From: Pyrocephalus nanus
Taxonomy: Eukaryota; Chordata; Aves; Passeriformes; Tyrannidae
Direction of reading: 5' to 3'
DNA: 64,000 bases
NCBI GenBank assembly: GCA_038380795.1
Contig: CM076270.1
Span: 9,547,001-9,611,000 of the forward strand
Part shown: one piece after another, positions 24,121-37,220 of the stretch
How positions within the stretch are numbered: the first letter of the stretch is position 1
Layout: each line of letters opens with the position of its first letter
The notes under the pieces: model-generated
Told to the model about the DNA's origin: nothing
What the model saw: only the letters and a program-made list of their open reading frames with translations
Database searches by the model: none
Position numbers and translations under genes: made by a program

Positions 24121-27100
24121 GGTGTGGCAGGCCCGCTCGCCGTTTTGCCGGGTCTGGGGTGGTTGGCTTTTATTATTTATTTACTTTTTTCCCTCCCTCG
24201 CACCCGCTGGTTAGGGATGGTGGGGCTGGGGATGTCGCGCTGATGGCACTTAGGCAGAGCAGGCTGGGGTGACGGGGCCTGCTGGTGGAGCCGGGGTGCT
24301 GCCCACTGGTGGAGATGTCGGGGCTTGTTGGGGACAGCTCGGTGTCACCGGCGGCTTGAGGGTTTGGGGTGAGCACAGAGCGGTTCGCTGGAGTCTGTCT
24401 GTTACTGTAGGGCATCTCGAGGGGGTGGGATCAGTGCTGTGGATTGCTGATGCCCCGGGCTGGGGTATGCCCCGGTATGGGCACATTCAGGCTGTCCCAG
24501 TGCCCATGGGCAGACCTCTCCAAAAACCTTTGACGTTTGGCCCTGAACAGACCTACAGCCCAGGTACTAGCTTTCGGAGGACTCTAACCTGGCCTGAGAT
24601 GTCCCTGCAGCTGCCCTGCCACCAGATAGTACCTCGAGCAGTGCCTCTGGGAGCAGCTGCAGCCCTGCTCCGTGCCCAGCCGGCCCTGCTGCAGTGGGAC
24701 CTGCCTACATCCCTCCAGCTCCCAGCTCAGCCCTGCCCCACCTTGGCATTTTGGCCACAGCCCTGCTGCACTCCCAGACTGTGCCATGTCCTTGGAAGCG
24801 GAAAAGCTCTCCCCTGGCCTGAGCAGTGATGGTTGGAGCCAGCCAACAGCATCATGGATGCTGGATCTCGGCTGTCACTTCTCCTCCTTGTCCCTGATTC
24901 CCTGACCCCTGCTCTGGGCTTGAGAGGACATGCTAGTGACTCTGGCTGGAGCTGGGAGACAGGAGAGGGGTCAGGTATGCAGTAGTTAGCCATCCCACCT
25001 GGGTGTGCTCTTTGCTCCTGGTGGGTTCCCACGAGTGCTGGGGAAGCGTCAGGCTTGACTGGGAAGCACAAGAGGCCTCAACCTTTGCACTGTGGGAAGT
25101 CACCCAGCGAACCGTTGGTGAACTTGGATGCCAGAGCGGCGCTTCTGTGCCAAAGCCACCGGCCTTGTGTGAGCAGAGGATGGAGGAGACATCGGTCACA
25201 GCCACCCCACAGAGCCACCTTCCCTCATCCCTGTTGACAGAGGGATGCAGCTGCCCTGATTGCTGGCTGGAGTGCGGCTGAGCACCCACGCAGTGCAAGG
25301 CACCCCAGCTGGGCTTGCAGTCCCCCGCGGCACTGGGGATGGGGATGAGCCCTGACTGGGGACCAAGGGCAGGCTCTCGCCAGCCCCCAAGTGCAGGGAG
25401 CCGTTGGGGCGGCTGTTTGCATGAGCAAGAGCGAGAGCTGGGGCTGACCACAGGAACCTGCAGCTGCCGCGGGGGGCCCGGCTGCTACAGGGGTCCCTGT
25501 GGCCCCAGGGAGCAGCTCAGGGGCTGTTATGCAAATTTAGAGGAGCCAGGAAACCAGAAGGCAGAGCAGTCTGAATTTCTCTGCTCTCCTCTGAGTCACC
25601 AGGGCTGACTTCCCTGGCTTTGAGATGCTGTGGATGCTCAACACATCCCGTGTTGAGAGCCTTGGACAGGGTCCTTCCAGCATGGCACCGCTCTGGCACG
25701 TGGGCACAGGCTGGTCCTTGTCCCTGTGGCTGGGCAGGGCTGGGCAGTGAGTGTCTCCCTGCTCCAAGGCTTGCTCCCCTGGTATGGCACAGCCTCATGG
25801 TCTCCACACTGGCTCTGCAGCCTCTGCCACCACATCCAGGACCTACAGCTGTTCTGGGAAGCGGCTGGATGCAATGTGGGATGGTGACTGGCTAGGTGGC
25901 TGGTGGTGGGACAGAATGGGTGCAGTTTTGGGAAAGAACCAATTCTGGCTGTTCTCAGTTCAGCCTCTGTTCCTGGGGTCCTTCCACACATGGCTTTATA
26001 ACTGCCTCAAGGGACAGTAGAACTGCTACAGGGCCCTGATGGAGGGGACTCCATTGTAGCTGGAAAAGGGGCACTGTGGCTGCAAGCATGAAACATCCAA
26101 GGATTTGGCCCTGGTATGGTTTCTTGAAAATCACCCTGGTTTCTTCCTTTTGGCACATCCCTGGGGTATTGGGGGTTAGCAGTGGGTTTGAGGACACTGC
26201 CATCCCCCAGGAGGGCAAAGTCTGGTTCCCTCTGCTCTGTCCCAGGACAGTCCTCTTGCACAGTGTCACAACCCCCTTGGCAGCTGCAGGGATGATGTCC
26301 TTGCCTGCCCATGCTTGCCAGAGAAACCCCACAGCCCCAAACATCCCCAGGTACCATCACAGCAGCACTGCCATGCTCTGCCCTGCTGTTTGCACCCTGC
26401 TGACCCAAGTGATGGGCACAGGTGGTGTCTGTCCCCTGGGAATCAGATACTGGGGACCCTGTGATTTCACATGGCACTGCCCAGGCTGGAGGCACCTGCC
26501 TCCTGTCAGATACAAAAGGCATTGCTTGGCCTGCCACAAAGGAGGAATGTGTATGTTTGAGCAAGAGAGGTCAGCACCCATAGCAGAGCACACCCAGGCT
26601 TCTGCCACTTCCTCGCCCCACAGGAAAGACATGGTGGCCCAGCTCTGAGGGATGGCCACCACCAAGCACACCACCCTGGTGTGGCCAGCTGGGCAGCATC
26701 CCTCCTTCCTGCAGACCAAGCCACAGGTGAGTACGTGGGATGTCACCTGCCTAACACAGAGGAGCAGGGCCTAGACCTCAGAGCAGCCTCTGCTATGTTG
26801 GAAGGGGACAAGTCCAGCTGCAGCCTGGCCTGGCATGGGGAAGAAAATTAGTCACAGCAGCTGAAGGGCTCCATTGCCACATCTATGCCCCAGTGCCTCC
26901 TGGAAGTGCCCTGACAGGCAGATTTCCTCTGGCACAAGCAAAGCACCAGGGGGTAAATGCCCTTGTGTCAGGAAGATGGACATCCCAGCAGGATGGGGTG
27001 TTCACAGTCCCCAGGCTCTTCTCTGCAGGAGAAATACCCCATAATGATCCCGAAAGCACCTTTAGGTGACAGGCCAGGTGCTGCATGGCTCTGTGATAGT

Positions 27101-27394
27101 GCCACAGACTGGCAAAACATGTTGCTCCAATGGGACACAGTGACTGTTTTTGCTGCCTCGATGTGGGGTGCACAGGATGAGTCCCCGTGCTGCTCTCTGG
27201 GCTCTGGCTCCTGCTGCCACCATTTGTCCCCATGCCCTCCTTCCCAGTCACCCTCCCGTGCTGCAGGGAGGCAGAGCATAGCTGAAAATACACCCACTGC
27301 ATCCCCCCTTCCTGCCTGTTTGCTTCCTCCCCTCCTGGCCTTGCCTTTCAGTGTGGCTTCCTAAGAAAACAAAGGTCACACCGCCACACTTTGC

Positions 27395-27396
<2 letters not shown>
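24121..27396. other. Intergenic region, no gene supported
   Basis: GC-rich DNA without a recognisable domain, RNA gene or mobile element in either strand. Open frames of up to about 190 codons occur but overlap one another in several frames, as expected from composition. Confidence 0.4.
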
Positions 27397-27454
<58 letters not shown>

Positions 27455-27631
27455 ACATACAGACACACACACATACACACACACACACATACACACACAC
27501 ACACATACACACATACAGACACACACAAACACACACACACACACATACAGACACACACACACACAGATACACACACACACACACATACACACATACAGAC
27601 ACACACAAACACACACACACATACAGACACA

Positions 27632-27672
<41 letters not shown>

Positions 27673-27832
27673 ACATACACACATACAGACACACACAAAC
27701 ATGCACACACACACATACAGACACACACACACACATACACACACACACATAAACACATACACACACATACACACACACACACACTCACACACATATACAC
27801 ACACATAAACACACACACGCACTCACACACAT

Positions 27833-27895
<63 letters not shown>

Positions 27896-28037
27896 CATAC
27901 ACATACACACATACACACACACACATAGACACACACATACACACACACACACACACATACAGACACACACATACACACACATACACACTCACATACACTC
28001 ACACTCACACACACACACATACACACGTGTGTGTGTG
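27397..28037 (+). repeat. Long composite CA microsatellite ending in a GT flip
   Basis: About 630 bp of almost uninterrupted (CA)n with TA, GA and AA interruptions, followed by a short GTGTGTGTGTG (28027-28037). The block ACATACAGAC-ACACACAAAC recurs at 27511, 27591 and 27681. AAAC interruptions recur every 16 bp at 27847, 27863 and 27879. Apparent Thr-His or Cys-Val open frames across it are repeat translations, not genes. Confidence 0.97.
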
Positions 28038-28039
28038 CA

Positions 28040-31000
28040 GCTGGCGCCCTTCTAATAAACTTTGACCACATTTCCATCCCTGTGGACAGGGGGGTGGCAA
28101 TCTGCAAACATGCTGAGGTCAACAGGGCTGGCAAAAATGAGCAGCTAGGGAGGGAGAGAGAGGCTTTCCTTTCCTCCAGCACAGGGGCGGGCTGCTCCAC
28201 AGCTCAACCCCTTATTAGACAGTGGAAAAGCCACATATGGCACACCCAACACACCCCACCTGCAGGAAGGGCTTTGATCTGGGTTCACACCTGAGCAATC
28301 GTGCTCTGGGAGCTCTCTGGGACTGATGGCATGACTGCCAGGCCGCTCACCTGAGCTGAGCCCTGACAGACTCATTCCACAGTTTTGGGGCTCTGAACCC
28401 TGTGCTGATGTCACACCCTGAACCCCTATCAGCCCCAGCCTCCACTCCACATACCCCAGAGATGCTGCTGCAGGAAGCCAAGCTCCACCAACCCAGAGGC
28501 AGCGAGCTGCCACCAAATGTGCTCATCCCACAGCTCCCCTGCTCTGTTTTCCCTCCAGAAAAGCCACAACTGCCCAAAACCCACAGAAAAATCCACGGGT
28601 TGGTATTCAGGTTGAAAGCACAGGGGTTGCAGTGACTTATCTGACATAGTTTTCCAGAAACTTCCCCTCTGGACTTGGTGTTATCGCTGTGTTTCTGTTT
28701 CCTCTCAGCAGTGGGGTGCCAGTGGGGACAGGGACTCCAGTCCACAACACACTCAGCAGAGCTTGGGGCAACACTGGGGACAAGTGGGTAACTCACAGTG
28801 CCCTGTGGGACGCTCTTCCTTCACTTCATTCAGGTTAAAAAGTAGTTTAATAATTACAATACACTTTGGAAAGAACTTCAGGTTGAGCAGGCAAGGACAA
28901 AACTCTCTCAGGCTCCATGGCAATGGTGAGTCTGGGAGCTCAAAGCACCCTCACTGCTCGGTGAAGGTGTGACTCCTGGGGATGGCTCAGGACAAGTGCC
29001 CCTTGCTGTCCTCAAGCTGCAGCGGCTGTTCCAGGGAGACACTCAGTGGGGGCCAAGCACCCCTTCCTGGGATGTGACTCCTCTGGGGCTGTGCCCCTTG
29101 CTCCTGGGAGAGCAAGGACTGCTGGGCACAGGGAGACAGGGCAGCCACGTGCTGAGCTCCAGCCTCCCCAAACACACCTCTCCATGGTGCAGGAGGCTGC
29201 CACATGGCCCCATGGCACAGCTGCCATGAGTGCTGCCCGCAGCAGCCACCCGGCACGAGCTAGCCGTCCCTCCGCCCTTCCCTACTGTCACTCTGGCTCC
29301 AAATGGGGTTTTATTGCATCCTGTTTTGCAACGGCAGTGGGGGTGGGCCCATGGCTGGGCTCTGGCAGGTCATGTCCCCCCAGCCCCAGCAGGGCGGGCT
29401 GAGCTGGGGTGAGGGGTGGCTGCAGCTCTGCCCACTCCCAGTTTTGGCTGCTGACCGTTAACGCTGCCTTTTTTTTTCTTTTTTCTTTTTTTTTTTTTTT
29501 ATGCTCAGTATCACCAGGACGTGGTTTATTCCCAGGAAGGAAGCCAGGCAAAAGCATGCTATTAAAATGTTCCGATGGCCTTTGCAGCGGGAAGCCCTCA
29601 GGCTCTGCCAAGCAGATGCCTGAAATTAGGGTAGGGGGAAGCAAGGAAGTGGCCTTGGAGCACCATGAGGCTGCCCCAGTGCCCCTCCCATCGCCTCCCT
29701 CCCCATTCACCTCACCCTGGGGGGGTGGTCCCCTGGGGAACTTGGTGCCCCCCTCCCCCCGGAGTGTGGAGGCAGGAGGGGGCAGATTGAGTTATCGTCT
29801 GTGCCGGGGGGGGCTGAGGGCGGGCGCTGCGCTGGCTCCCAGCCCAGCGGCAATTACTCCAGCGGCATCGTGTGCAGCGATGATGCCACGCTGCAGGAAT
29901 GGCAGGGGTGGCTCGCCTCTGCTCCTGGGGCTCCTGCAAACCGCCAGACTGGGACGGGGCTCACCCAGCCGTGCCCTGCGTCCGCTCCTCCCAGACCTCG
30001 TGGGGGGTCCCAAATCTTCCTGGCCGTGCCCCCCAGCCTGGTGCTGCTCTGGATGTTTCCCCTCCCGACTGCAAACAGGGAACTTCTGCCTTGCAGTAAG
30101 CAATTTTGTGGGGCACATTCCTATGACCTGGTGTTCCAGTCCCCTGCATGCTTTGGGCTCATGAGCAGGACTCAGGCTCTCATTTTGACCTCACACAGCA
30201 TATTCCTGGTCTTCACGGTCACTTGAAAATGGACGTGAAGGCAAAAAGAAAATGAGCACCTTGAGCCGGTGCTTTCTCCCAGGGGTTTGAAGACAGCTAT
30301 GGTGATGGGACCTGATGTGGCACTTTCTGGCCTCTCCTCAACCAGAATTCACTTCTCCTTCCCACTTACAATATTTGTTTCTCTCTGAAAAATACCCCTG
30401 CTGCCACTGTCACCCTGTGACATCCAGGAAGCAGAATACAGTCCCTGCCCTACTGCAAGAGCTGCTTCTTTCTACTGCCCTCACTCTGTCCTGCCTCACC
30501 ACTGATGCCTTGGGCTCTTAGTTGCCCTGGTGGATACTGGGATTGTGGCTCTTGGTGAGGTTCCTGCTCTCACAGCCTGGGCTGGTGGCTCAGGCTCCCA
30601 AAGCTGTGGTGCTCACACATCTTCCTCGGTGCACAGTCACCTGCTCCCTGTTTCTCCAGTCTTGGCTCTGGGTCAGGGTTTGCTGTTCCTCTGCTTCACA
30701 GAAAGGACCTCAAGCCCCAACACTTGTCTGGTGCTCAGGGCTAACTCCCCCAAATAATATTTATTTCCTTGCAGACCCCCATTAGCTCTGCTGCCTGTGC
30801 CTGCTGGCCATCCCACGGGATCTCTGCATGGGGACAGCCACCCGCCACCCAGCCTGCTCCCGCTGCGGCTCACAGGGGGCTCCCACTGCCCTTGTGTGAC
30901 CTTGTTTGGGGCCTGATGGGTATTAATTCGAGCTCAACAGGCAACTGGGTGAACATGCCAGCTGGTACTTGAGGGGTAGAGGAAAATGCAGGTAGGGAAG

Positions 31001-32460
31001 AGGGAGCTGCTCCTGGACACATTCAAACCTGGGGGAGAGATGCAGGGAGAGCTGAGCCCTGCACTGAAGCAGGCGGATTCACGGGAGAGCAGCTGGCGGG
31101 GGGCAAGGTGACCCTGGTCCCCAGGGCCACTACTTGTCCATGTGCTGGGGGATGTGGCTCTCCTCTCCTCTGCTCCCAGCTGTTTCTGTAGGAGGCTGGC
31201 AGGCAGCATCCACCCAGAAACACCCCGTCAGCACAGGGCATGGGCAGGCCAGCGGGTTCATTGCGATGCTGAGCTCCTTCCCAGGGAGGGGATGGAGAAC
31301 GGAACTGAATATTTAATGCCAGCAAAGTGCTTTGACGCTGGTGGCTGGAAGGCGCCAGGGAGGGGATGGGAGCCGTGATCAGAGTACTGCTCACCACAGG
31401 CCGCTCATGCAGGGCAGGGTGGCACCAGTGCACCCGCTGTGTCCTCTGCCCGGGTGTTCTGGACCATCAGCTGATGAAGGCGTGGGTCACCAGCTCTGCT
31501 TGGCACCCAGTAAGAGCACTGTGGCATAGAGGAGTGGGGGCACAGCAGGGGCTGGGGGCTCTTGTATGCAAAAGTGCAGGCTGTGGGGTGAAGGATGGCA
31601 CCAGGTGCTGGCTCCACCCCATTTGCAGGTGAGCTGTGCCCTGCACCTCTGCTTGGATCGGTTTCTCCTTGGAGGTACATGGAATGGGGGGCAATACAAG
31701 CCCTGTGTGGCAGAAGATGTTTTGGCTGCATCCAGCTTAATGAATGAGTGGTACCCAAAGCCAGGGAGTGTTGGGAACAACTGGTGTTTAGTGGGAGGCA
31801 GAAGAAACATGTCTGTCATTGCCAGGACAAGACAAACCTGGAGGCAGGGACAGAATAAAAAACAGGTAGAATATCAGGGAAGGAGTCGGGAACAGTGTCT
31901 GTGGCAGGGCTTCAGGAGGCAGGATGAGGCTCTTGTAGGCGTTACCCAGGCCGTGGTGGGGAGGGATGGGCAGGGACAGGGAATAGCATCCCACCCACCT
32001 CCTGCATTCCCACCCTGCTGCACACCCTCCAGTGCACCGCTCCCTCCTTTACTCTTTCCTGGAGCAGCTGGGGCCATGCCTGCAGGCACCAGGGGACAGG
32101 AAGGAGAAGCGGGGACCCCAGGCTCCCCTCCAAGACCTGGTGCTGGTTTCAGTGTGATCAGCAACAGGGAAAACACTTGGGACCGGGCTGTTGGGGAAAG
32201 GAAGAGGAGGAAGACCAGGAACACTCTGCCAGGGCCCATGGGGGAACTGGGCCAGCCTGCCCATGGGCCGGGCCTGCAACCCCACTGTGCACCTTCCCCT
32301 CTGGACAGGGCCACTGCACCGACACTGGCTGCCCCCTAAAACAGTGCCCCCCACTGGTTGCCCCCGGGCAGCAGGATAGGGCTGCTGTCCTAGGGACGCT
32401 GTGGGGGACACCCTTTGCAGTGCTCCAGACCATGCCTGGGGTGTCCTTGTATCAGCTGCT
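28040..32460. other. Intergenic region, no gene supported
   Basis: GC-rich DNA with a T-rich tract at 29468-29500 and a G-run-containing, CpG-enriched patch at about 29730-29850. No recognisable exon, RNA gene or mobile element was found. Confidence 0.4.
29468..29500. repeat. Poly-pyrimidine (T-rich) tract
   Basis: About 33 bases of T interrupted by a few C, including runs of 9 and 14 T. It could be the remnant poly(A) tail of a minus-strand retroposon, but no adjacent element body is recognised. Confidence 0.75.
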
Positions 32461-32467
32461 TCCTCTT

Positions 32468-32970
32468 GAGGGTGCACACACACACAAACAGAGCTCTGCA
32501 CACTCCTCTCTGCGCCCTCACACTGATTCCGTGCTCACACACTGGGGAAGAAATGGGGGCCACAGCCCGGATACACAGTGTGGGGGCCAGATGTGTGTGC
32601 CCCCACACGCACGCTGACACACACATCCCCCAAGCCACACACAGACTCCCACGCACACCTTCCCCTGATGCTCAAGTGCACACATGTGCACACTCACACG
32701 CTCCTGCTGTCACTCTGTCGCACCTGGCACACACATGCACGCGGTGCCGTGTGAGCACACATGGTGCCATGTGTGCAAAGACACACGTGCAGTGCCACAC
32801 ACGAGCACACGGCTGTGTGTGCCAGCTGTCGTGTCACCGGGCACCCACACCCCTGTCGCAAGTGCACATGCTCTCCGCGGTGCCATCACACATGCACAGG
32901 CTGCCACACGAGAGTCATGCACACACATGGCTAAACACGCACACACCTGTGCACACGCAGCACCTCTCTG
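32468..32970. repeat. Degenerate CA/TG-rich tract left of the CpG island
   Basis: Dense CACACA, CACGTG, GTGCACAC and TGCACACAT motifs without a fixed period. Alternating purine/pyrimidine sequence of this kind can adopt Z-DNA under supercoiling (known biophysics; not shown here). It runs to within about 30 bp of the CpG island at 33000. Confidence 0.75.
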
Positions 32971-32999
32971 TGCTTCCCTTGCACACATCTCTGGGCAGG

Positions 33000-33740
33000 A
33001 TGGGACCCGGGGGGGTGGGACGTGCGGCGGCAGCACGACCTCGGTGCTGCTTCCACCGGGCTGAGACCGGACAAAACTCATCACCGTGGACTCCAGCCAG
33101 GCCTGAAATAAGACGCTCCTCACACACAGCCCCGTGGGGCGGGGGCTGCCCGTGGGGCGGGGGGAGCGGAGGACCGGCGTGCCCCGTACGCGGGGCAGGG
33201 GCGGAAGGCGGCCCTTTGTTCCTCCCGGTCCTCCATGATGTGGAGAGGGCGCGGGCGAGGCCGGCGCTGCGAAATGGCGGCCGGGAGGCGGGATCAGGGG
33301 AGGAGGAGGAAGAATGGGAAGGCCGGGCGCCCTCCCCGCGCACGGCGCCGCGCACACAAAAGGCTGCAGGGAAAACACGGAGGGTAGCGGGGGTGCGGAG
33401 CGGCCTCGCCGAGCACCCCTTGCGCGCCCCTTTACGGCGAGGCTCTGCGTGTGACCCGCGGCCCCCACACGCGTGGGGGGTCCCAGTGCCCCGCACCGCA
33501 TCCCCGTGCCCGCGGGGCCGTCCCACTTTTTGGGGGGCATCGGGGGTGCGCCTGGTGCCGGCGCGTCGAGGCGACACGGCTGGGCTCGGCTCAGTTCAGC
33601 ACAGCACAGTTCAGCCGTCGGGGCCGTCGGTGCCGTCGGCCAGCGGGGCTCCCGCTCCTGCGTGTCGCGGGCTCTCCCGGGACGCGGCCGCGCTCCGGCG
33701 GGCAGGAACACGCGGTGAGTCCGGGCACAGGGGCGGCTTT
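33000..33740 (+). promoter_or_regulatory. Orphan CpG island with YY1-type site and splice donor
   Basis: Strong CpG density with NotI-like GCGGCCGC (33685-33692). GAAATGGCGGCC (33271-33282) matches the YY1 site common just downstream of vertebrate start sites. A donor CACGCG|GTGAGT lies at 33714/33715 on the + strand, and a GCCGTCGGK triplet repeat at 33613-33639. The ATG within the YY1 site opens only a short basic frame of 37 codons. This looks like a + strand promoter with a noncoding first exon of unknown gene. Confidence 0.55.
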
Positions 33741-34799
33741 GTGCCAGGCTCTTTGTCTGAAAGGGGGACATGGCCAAAATAAGTCACCCCACGGCTGGCA
33801 CCCCCTGGGCGAGGAGCCCCCTCCCAACCCCGGATCAGGAGGACGCGGGGCGCTCCCGCGCCTGATGTCTTTGCCTTTTGGGATGGGGCCGTTCCTGGGG
33901 CAGAGGCAGGCGGTGGGGAGTGGACCCGCCTGGGTCTCCTGGCAGGTCTGGGCTCCTCGGCAGGTCGAGCCGGTTTGGAGGAGCTGCGGGACCAGGGAGG
34001 CTGGTGGGCGGCCCCGAGCTTCCCGCCCGGCCCGATGGCGGCTCCGTGGGGCACGCAGCACCCACAGCAGGCAGCTGGTGGGGCTACTGGGAGCGACCCA
34101 CGCACGTAGGTCAGATGGGCAGGGGGTATGGGGACAGAAGCCCATAGAACTGGGAGGGGAATGAACTAGAAGCTGTGGCTGCCACCCTCCCCTTAATAGT
34201 CCCCTTCATCTCTGCTGCGGTCTCGCGTGACAAGTTTTTTCAGGTCTCAGCCTCGTGGAAGTGAGATGGGGGCGGGCTGCAGCCCCTACCCACACCTGCA
34301 GGTGTGAGTCGAGCATTGCTGCTCTGGGCAGGTTTGGAGTCACTGCAGGCTGGGGTCCACTGACACCCAAAAAATTCTACATGTGGCTAACCCACTGTCA
34401 GGGTTGGACACAATATAGGAGGGGGAAGCTGCCCACTCACCCAAACCATGTACAGACCCCGCTGCTTCCCAAAGCTCTGCCTACTTCCCTGCCTGAAGGG
34501 CACCCCCTGCAGCAAAGTCCTCTCCTCCAGTGCCACCAAGGTGCTGATCCACCACTCTGATCATGTCTGAGAGAGTTGGCATAGGCAGGTGTCACCGTGA
34601 CTGTCGCTCTTCCCTGGCTGCGGTGGGGGGCTCTGCGGAGGTATGTCCCTCCGTGAACCTCCCCGTGTCCCTGCGCAGGGTGCAGGTTTGTGTCCGCAGG
34701 AGGTGACATGGAGGCAGGGCACCATCTGGTGGTGCCTGGGCACAGCACACACCAGCCCACACGTGTTCTGCCCACCCACGTGCTCCCTCGCCCGCTCAC

Positions 34800-35110
34800 A
34801 GCGAGGCCCCCTGTGCTTGTGCGCACACGTGTGTGCACCCCACTGCCCATAACACGTGTGTGTGTGCGCACACATGCAAACACACACACACACGTGACCC
34901 CAAGTGTAGACACACACACCCGTGTTTGCACGTGTGCTCACCCACGCGCGGGTGTGCAGAGCTGCAGGTGGGTGCACAGGAGCCCATGGCGGCACACACG
35001 GGCATGGGGTGAGCGCCAGGCTCGGTGGGACAGCTGGACCCATGTGTGGGGCATGTGTGTGAGCACGCACACACACGTGGGCGATGGTGTGTGCACGCAG
35101 GTGAGTGGTG
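34800..35110. repeat. Alternating purine/pyrimidine tract right of the CpG island
   Basis: Runs such as GTGCGCACACGTGTGTGCAC, ACACGTGTGTGTGTGCGC and CACACACACACACGTGAC. Many are self-complementary. The tract mirrors the CA-rich tract on the other side of the 33.0-33.7 kb CpG island. Confidence 0.75.
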
Positions 35111-35273
35111 CTGCGCTCTCCACTTTCAGCCACACAAGCAGCACCGAAAGGGTGAGCACATGTGCACAGCATGCCTGCCAAATTCCCTGTCCAGCCAATT
35201 CCCTGCCCCTCCAGGGGAGCAGAGCTGGACTGGGCTTTTATTTCTACCCCTCCTTGAGCCAGGGGGGTCATTT

Positions 35274-35342
35274 TCAACTCTGCCATAGCTTCCTTTGGAG
35301 GACCTTGGGCTTGTCATTTAACTGTTTCCGCTTACACAGGAC
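35274..35342 (+). repeat. MIR (CORE-SINE) relic
   Basis: AACTCTGCCATAGCTTCC, then GGACCTTGGGCTTGTCATTT and AACTGTTTCCGC follow the MIR segment GCTCTGCCACTTACTAGCTG / TGACCTTGGGCAAGTTACTT / AACCTCTCTG in order and spacing. The match covers both sides of the conserved core, so it is one of the two best MIR copies in the window. Confidence 0.72.
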
Positions 35343-37220
35343 AGGGGCTGGGGTGACCACAGGCATGGGACATCGCAGTGCTGGGGAGGCAGCCATGGGG
35401 AACGAGGACGGGGCATTCCCCAGGACTCTGGAGCCTGCCAAGGCAGGCAGCCGCTCTCCAAGGGGTGCGTGTGGCTGCAGAGGTTTTGGCTGCCAGCCTG
35501 GCTCACACAACTGGAGACGGAAGTGCTAAATTTAAAGGGGGGCTGAGTGAGGTTGGCTGGCACAGGGCTTCTCTCTGGCTGCCTGCATGGGAGGCATGAG
35601 GCACGGGCATGTTTTCGGCCACTGCACCCCTTCTTTCACTGGGAGCTTGGAGGCCTGGCAGGGAGAAGTGCCTCTTTCATCAGTGGAAAATGAGGCCAAA
35701 GAGTGAGCTTGAGCAGTGCCATGTGCCCCAGCAGGGACAACCCTTCCTCTGCATAGCCCCAACCTGTTCACAGCAAGCACCCATAGACCCCTGCACTGTG
35801 TAGCAACTGTACTGCTCCTACCCAGCTACACTTACACCCAGACAGGCATGTGTGCACACAGCTGGGCACACACGGCTGGACACATGGTCCTCCAAACCTC
35901 CCATGTGGGGCCAGCCCCCCTCAGATCCCAGGCACTCAGTACACCATGCACCCTGCACCCCCACTCCTTCATCCCCACACCATTTTTGGGTAATAAAAGT
36001 ACTCTTTGAGGGTGTTTACAACTTTTATTTAAAAATCCCTTTCCAAGATAATTTTCAAGGCTGTGAGCCAGACACAAAGCGTGTGTGCACTCTTGCAGGC
36101 GGGGTGGGGAGATAAGAAAACCCACAGCGTAAAGTGGGGGCTACACTGGGTCCTGAAAACCACCTTCAGCTGCACTGGCCTCCAAAGCCAGGAAGGCCTG
36201 AGGGCAGCGGGAGCACCCACATTTTGGGGAGCAGCGGAGCACTGAGCCGGTGGGGTGCCCGTGATGCCACCCAAGCATCTGTATGCACTAGGACAGCTAC
36301 ATAGGTGCTCCCACCCCAGCTTCCCCACCAGACCCAGGATGCAGCAGATGCCGAGCAGGCTTGAAGTTCTCTAAAATGAAAATAGAAAAAAGGCCTGGGA
36401 CACCATCCAGAACTGCTTAGCGTTAATTAATTCATACCCGTGACGTGATCTGCCCTCGGCCCCAGAACATCCCAACATAGTCACGGTCGCAGCAGCCCGC
36501 CCCAGCCAGCCTGCTGGCCACAGCCTTATTTTAGGGAAGAGATGATGCAGCTGCTCTCCTGGCCCTTGAACACCCGTGGGTGCCGGGAGTTTTGGGATGT
36601 GGGTGGTGGAGGGAGGGCAGACATGCCAGTGTGCACAGCCTCAACTATGGGGCTGCAGCCCAACTTGCCCTATGACAGCCTGCCAGCTCCCCTGAAACCA
36701 TCCCAAAAATCAAGAGCTAAGCAGAGCTGCCTCATTTCCCCATGTCTCACCATCACTGTCACCCCAAAACCCCCTTCCCCTGCTCATACACCCTATTGTC
36801 CTTCAATGGGATGAGAGGGCCAGGCACAGCACCCCAGACTAGGCCTTGCCAAGGGAAATCAGAGCTGCTGTTTCTGCCTCTGCTTGCTCCTGTCCAGCTC
36901 TTTTTATCCCTGGGGTCTGGGGGCGAGGGCTGGGGTGGGCCATGTTAGCAAACTGGACACCAGTCAGAGTCTGCCTCTCTGCATTGGGGTCATGCCAAAG
37001 TCGTGGAGTTGGGAACAGCGATGTCACCCTGCAGAGTTTTCTCCATAAATTCCCAGCTGTTAAAGTTGGGATGAGGGAGAGTGAAGCCAAGCCCAAGCCT
37101 GGCCCTGGGACAGGCAATACCCCATAAGCAAGAGCAAGGCTGGCTTGGGGGCACCAGCTCCTGCTTTTGGGCCAGGGGGTGGGCGGGACGGAGGGGGAGG
37201 CAAGGGCGAGGGGAGCAGGC

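Noticed and set aside
27348..28200. Long Thr-His and Cys-Val open frames, and the idea of a CRISPR-like array
   Set aside because: They are translations of the CA microsatellite. There are no spacers, and this is nuclear vertebrate DNA.
32415..33782. 455-codon open frame on +
   Set aside because: It is built from the CA/TG tract and the CpG island; low complexity, no domain, competing frames equally open.
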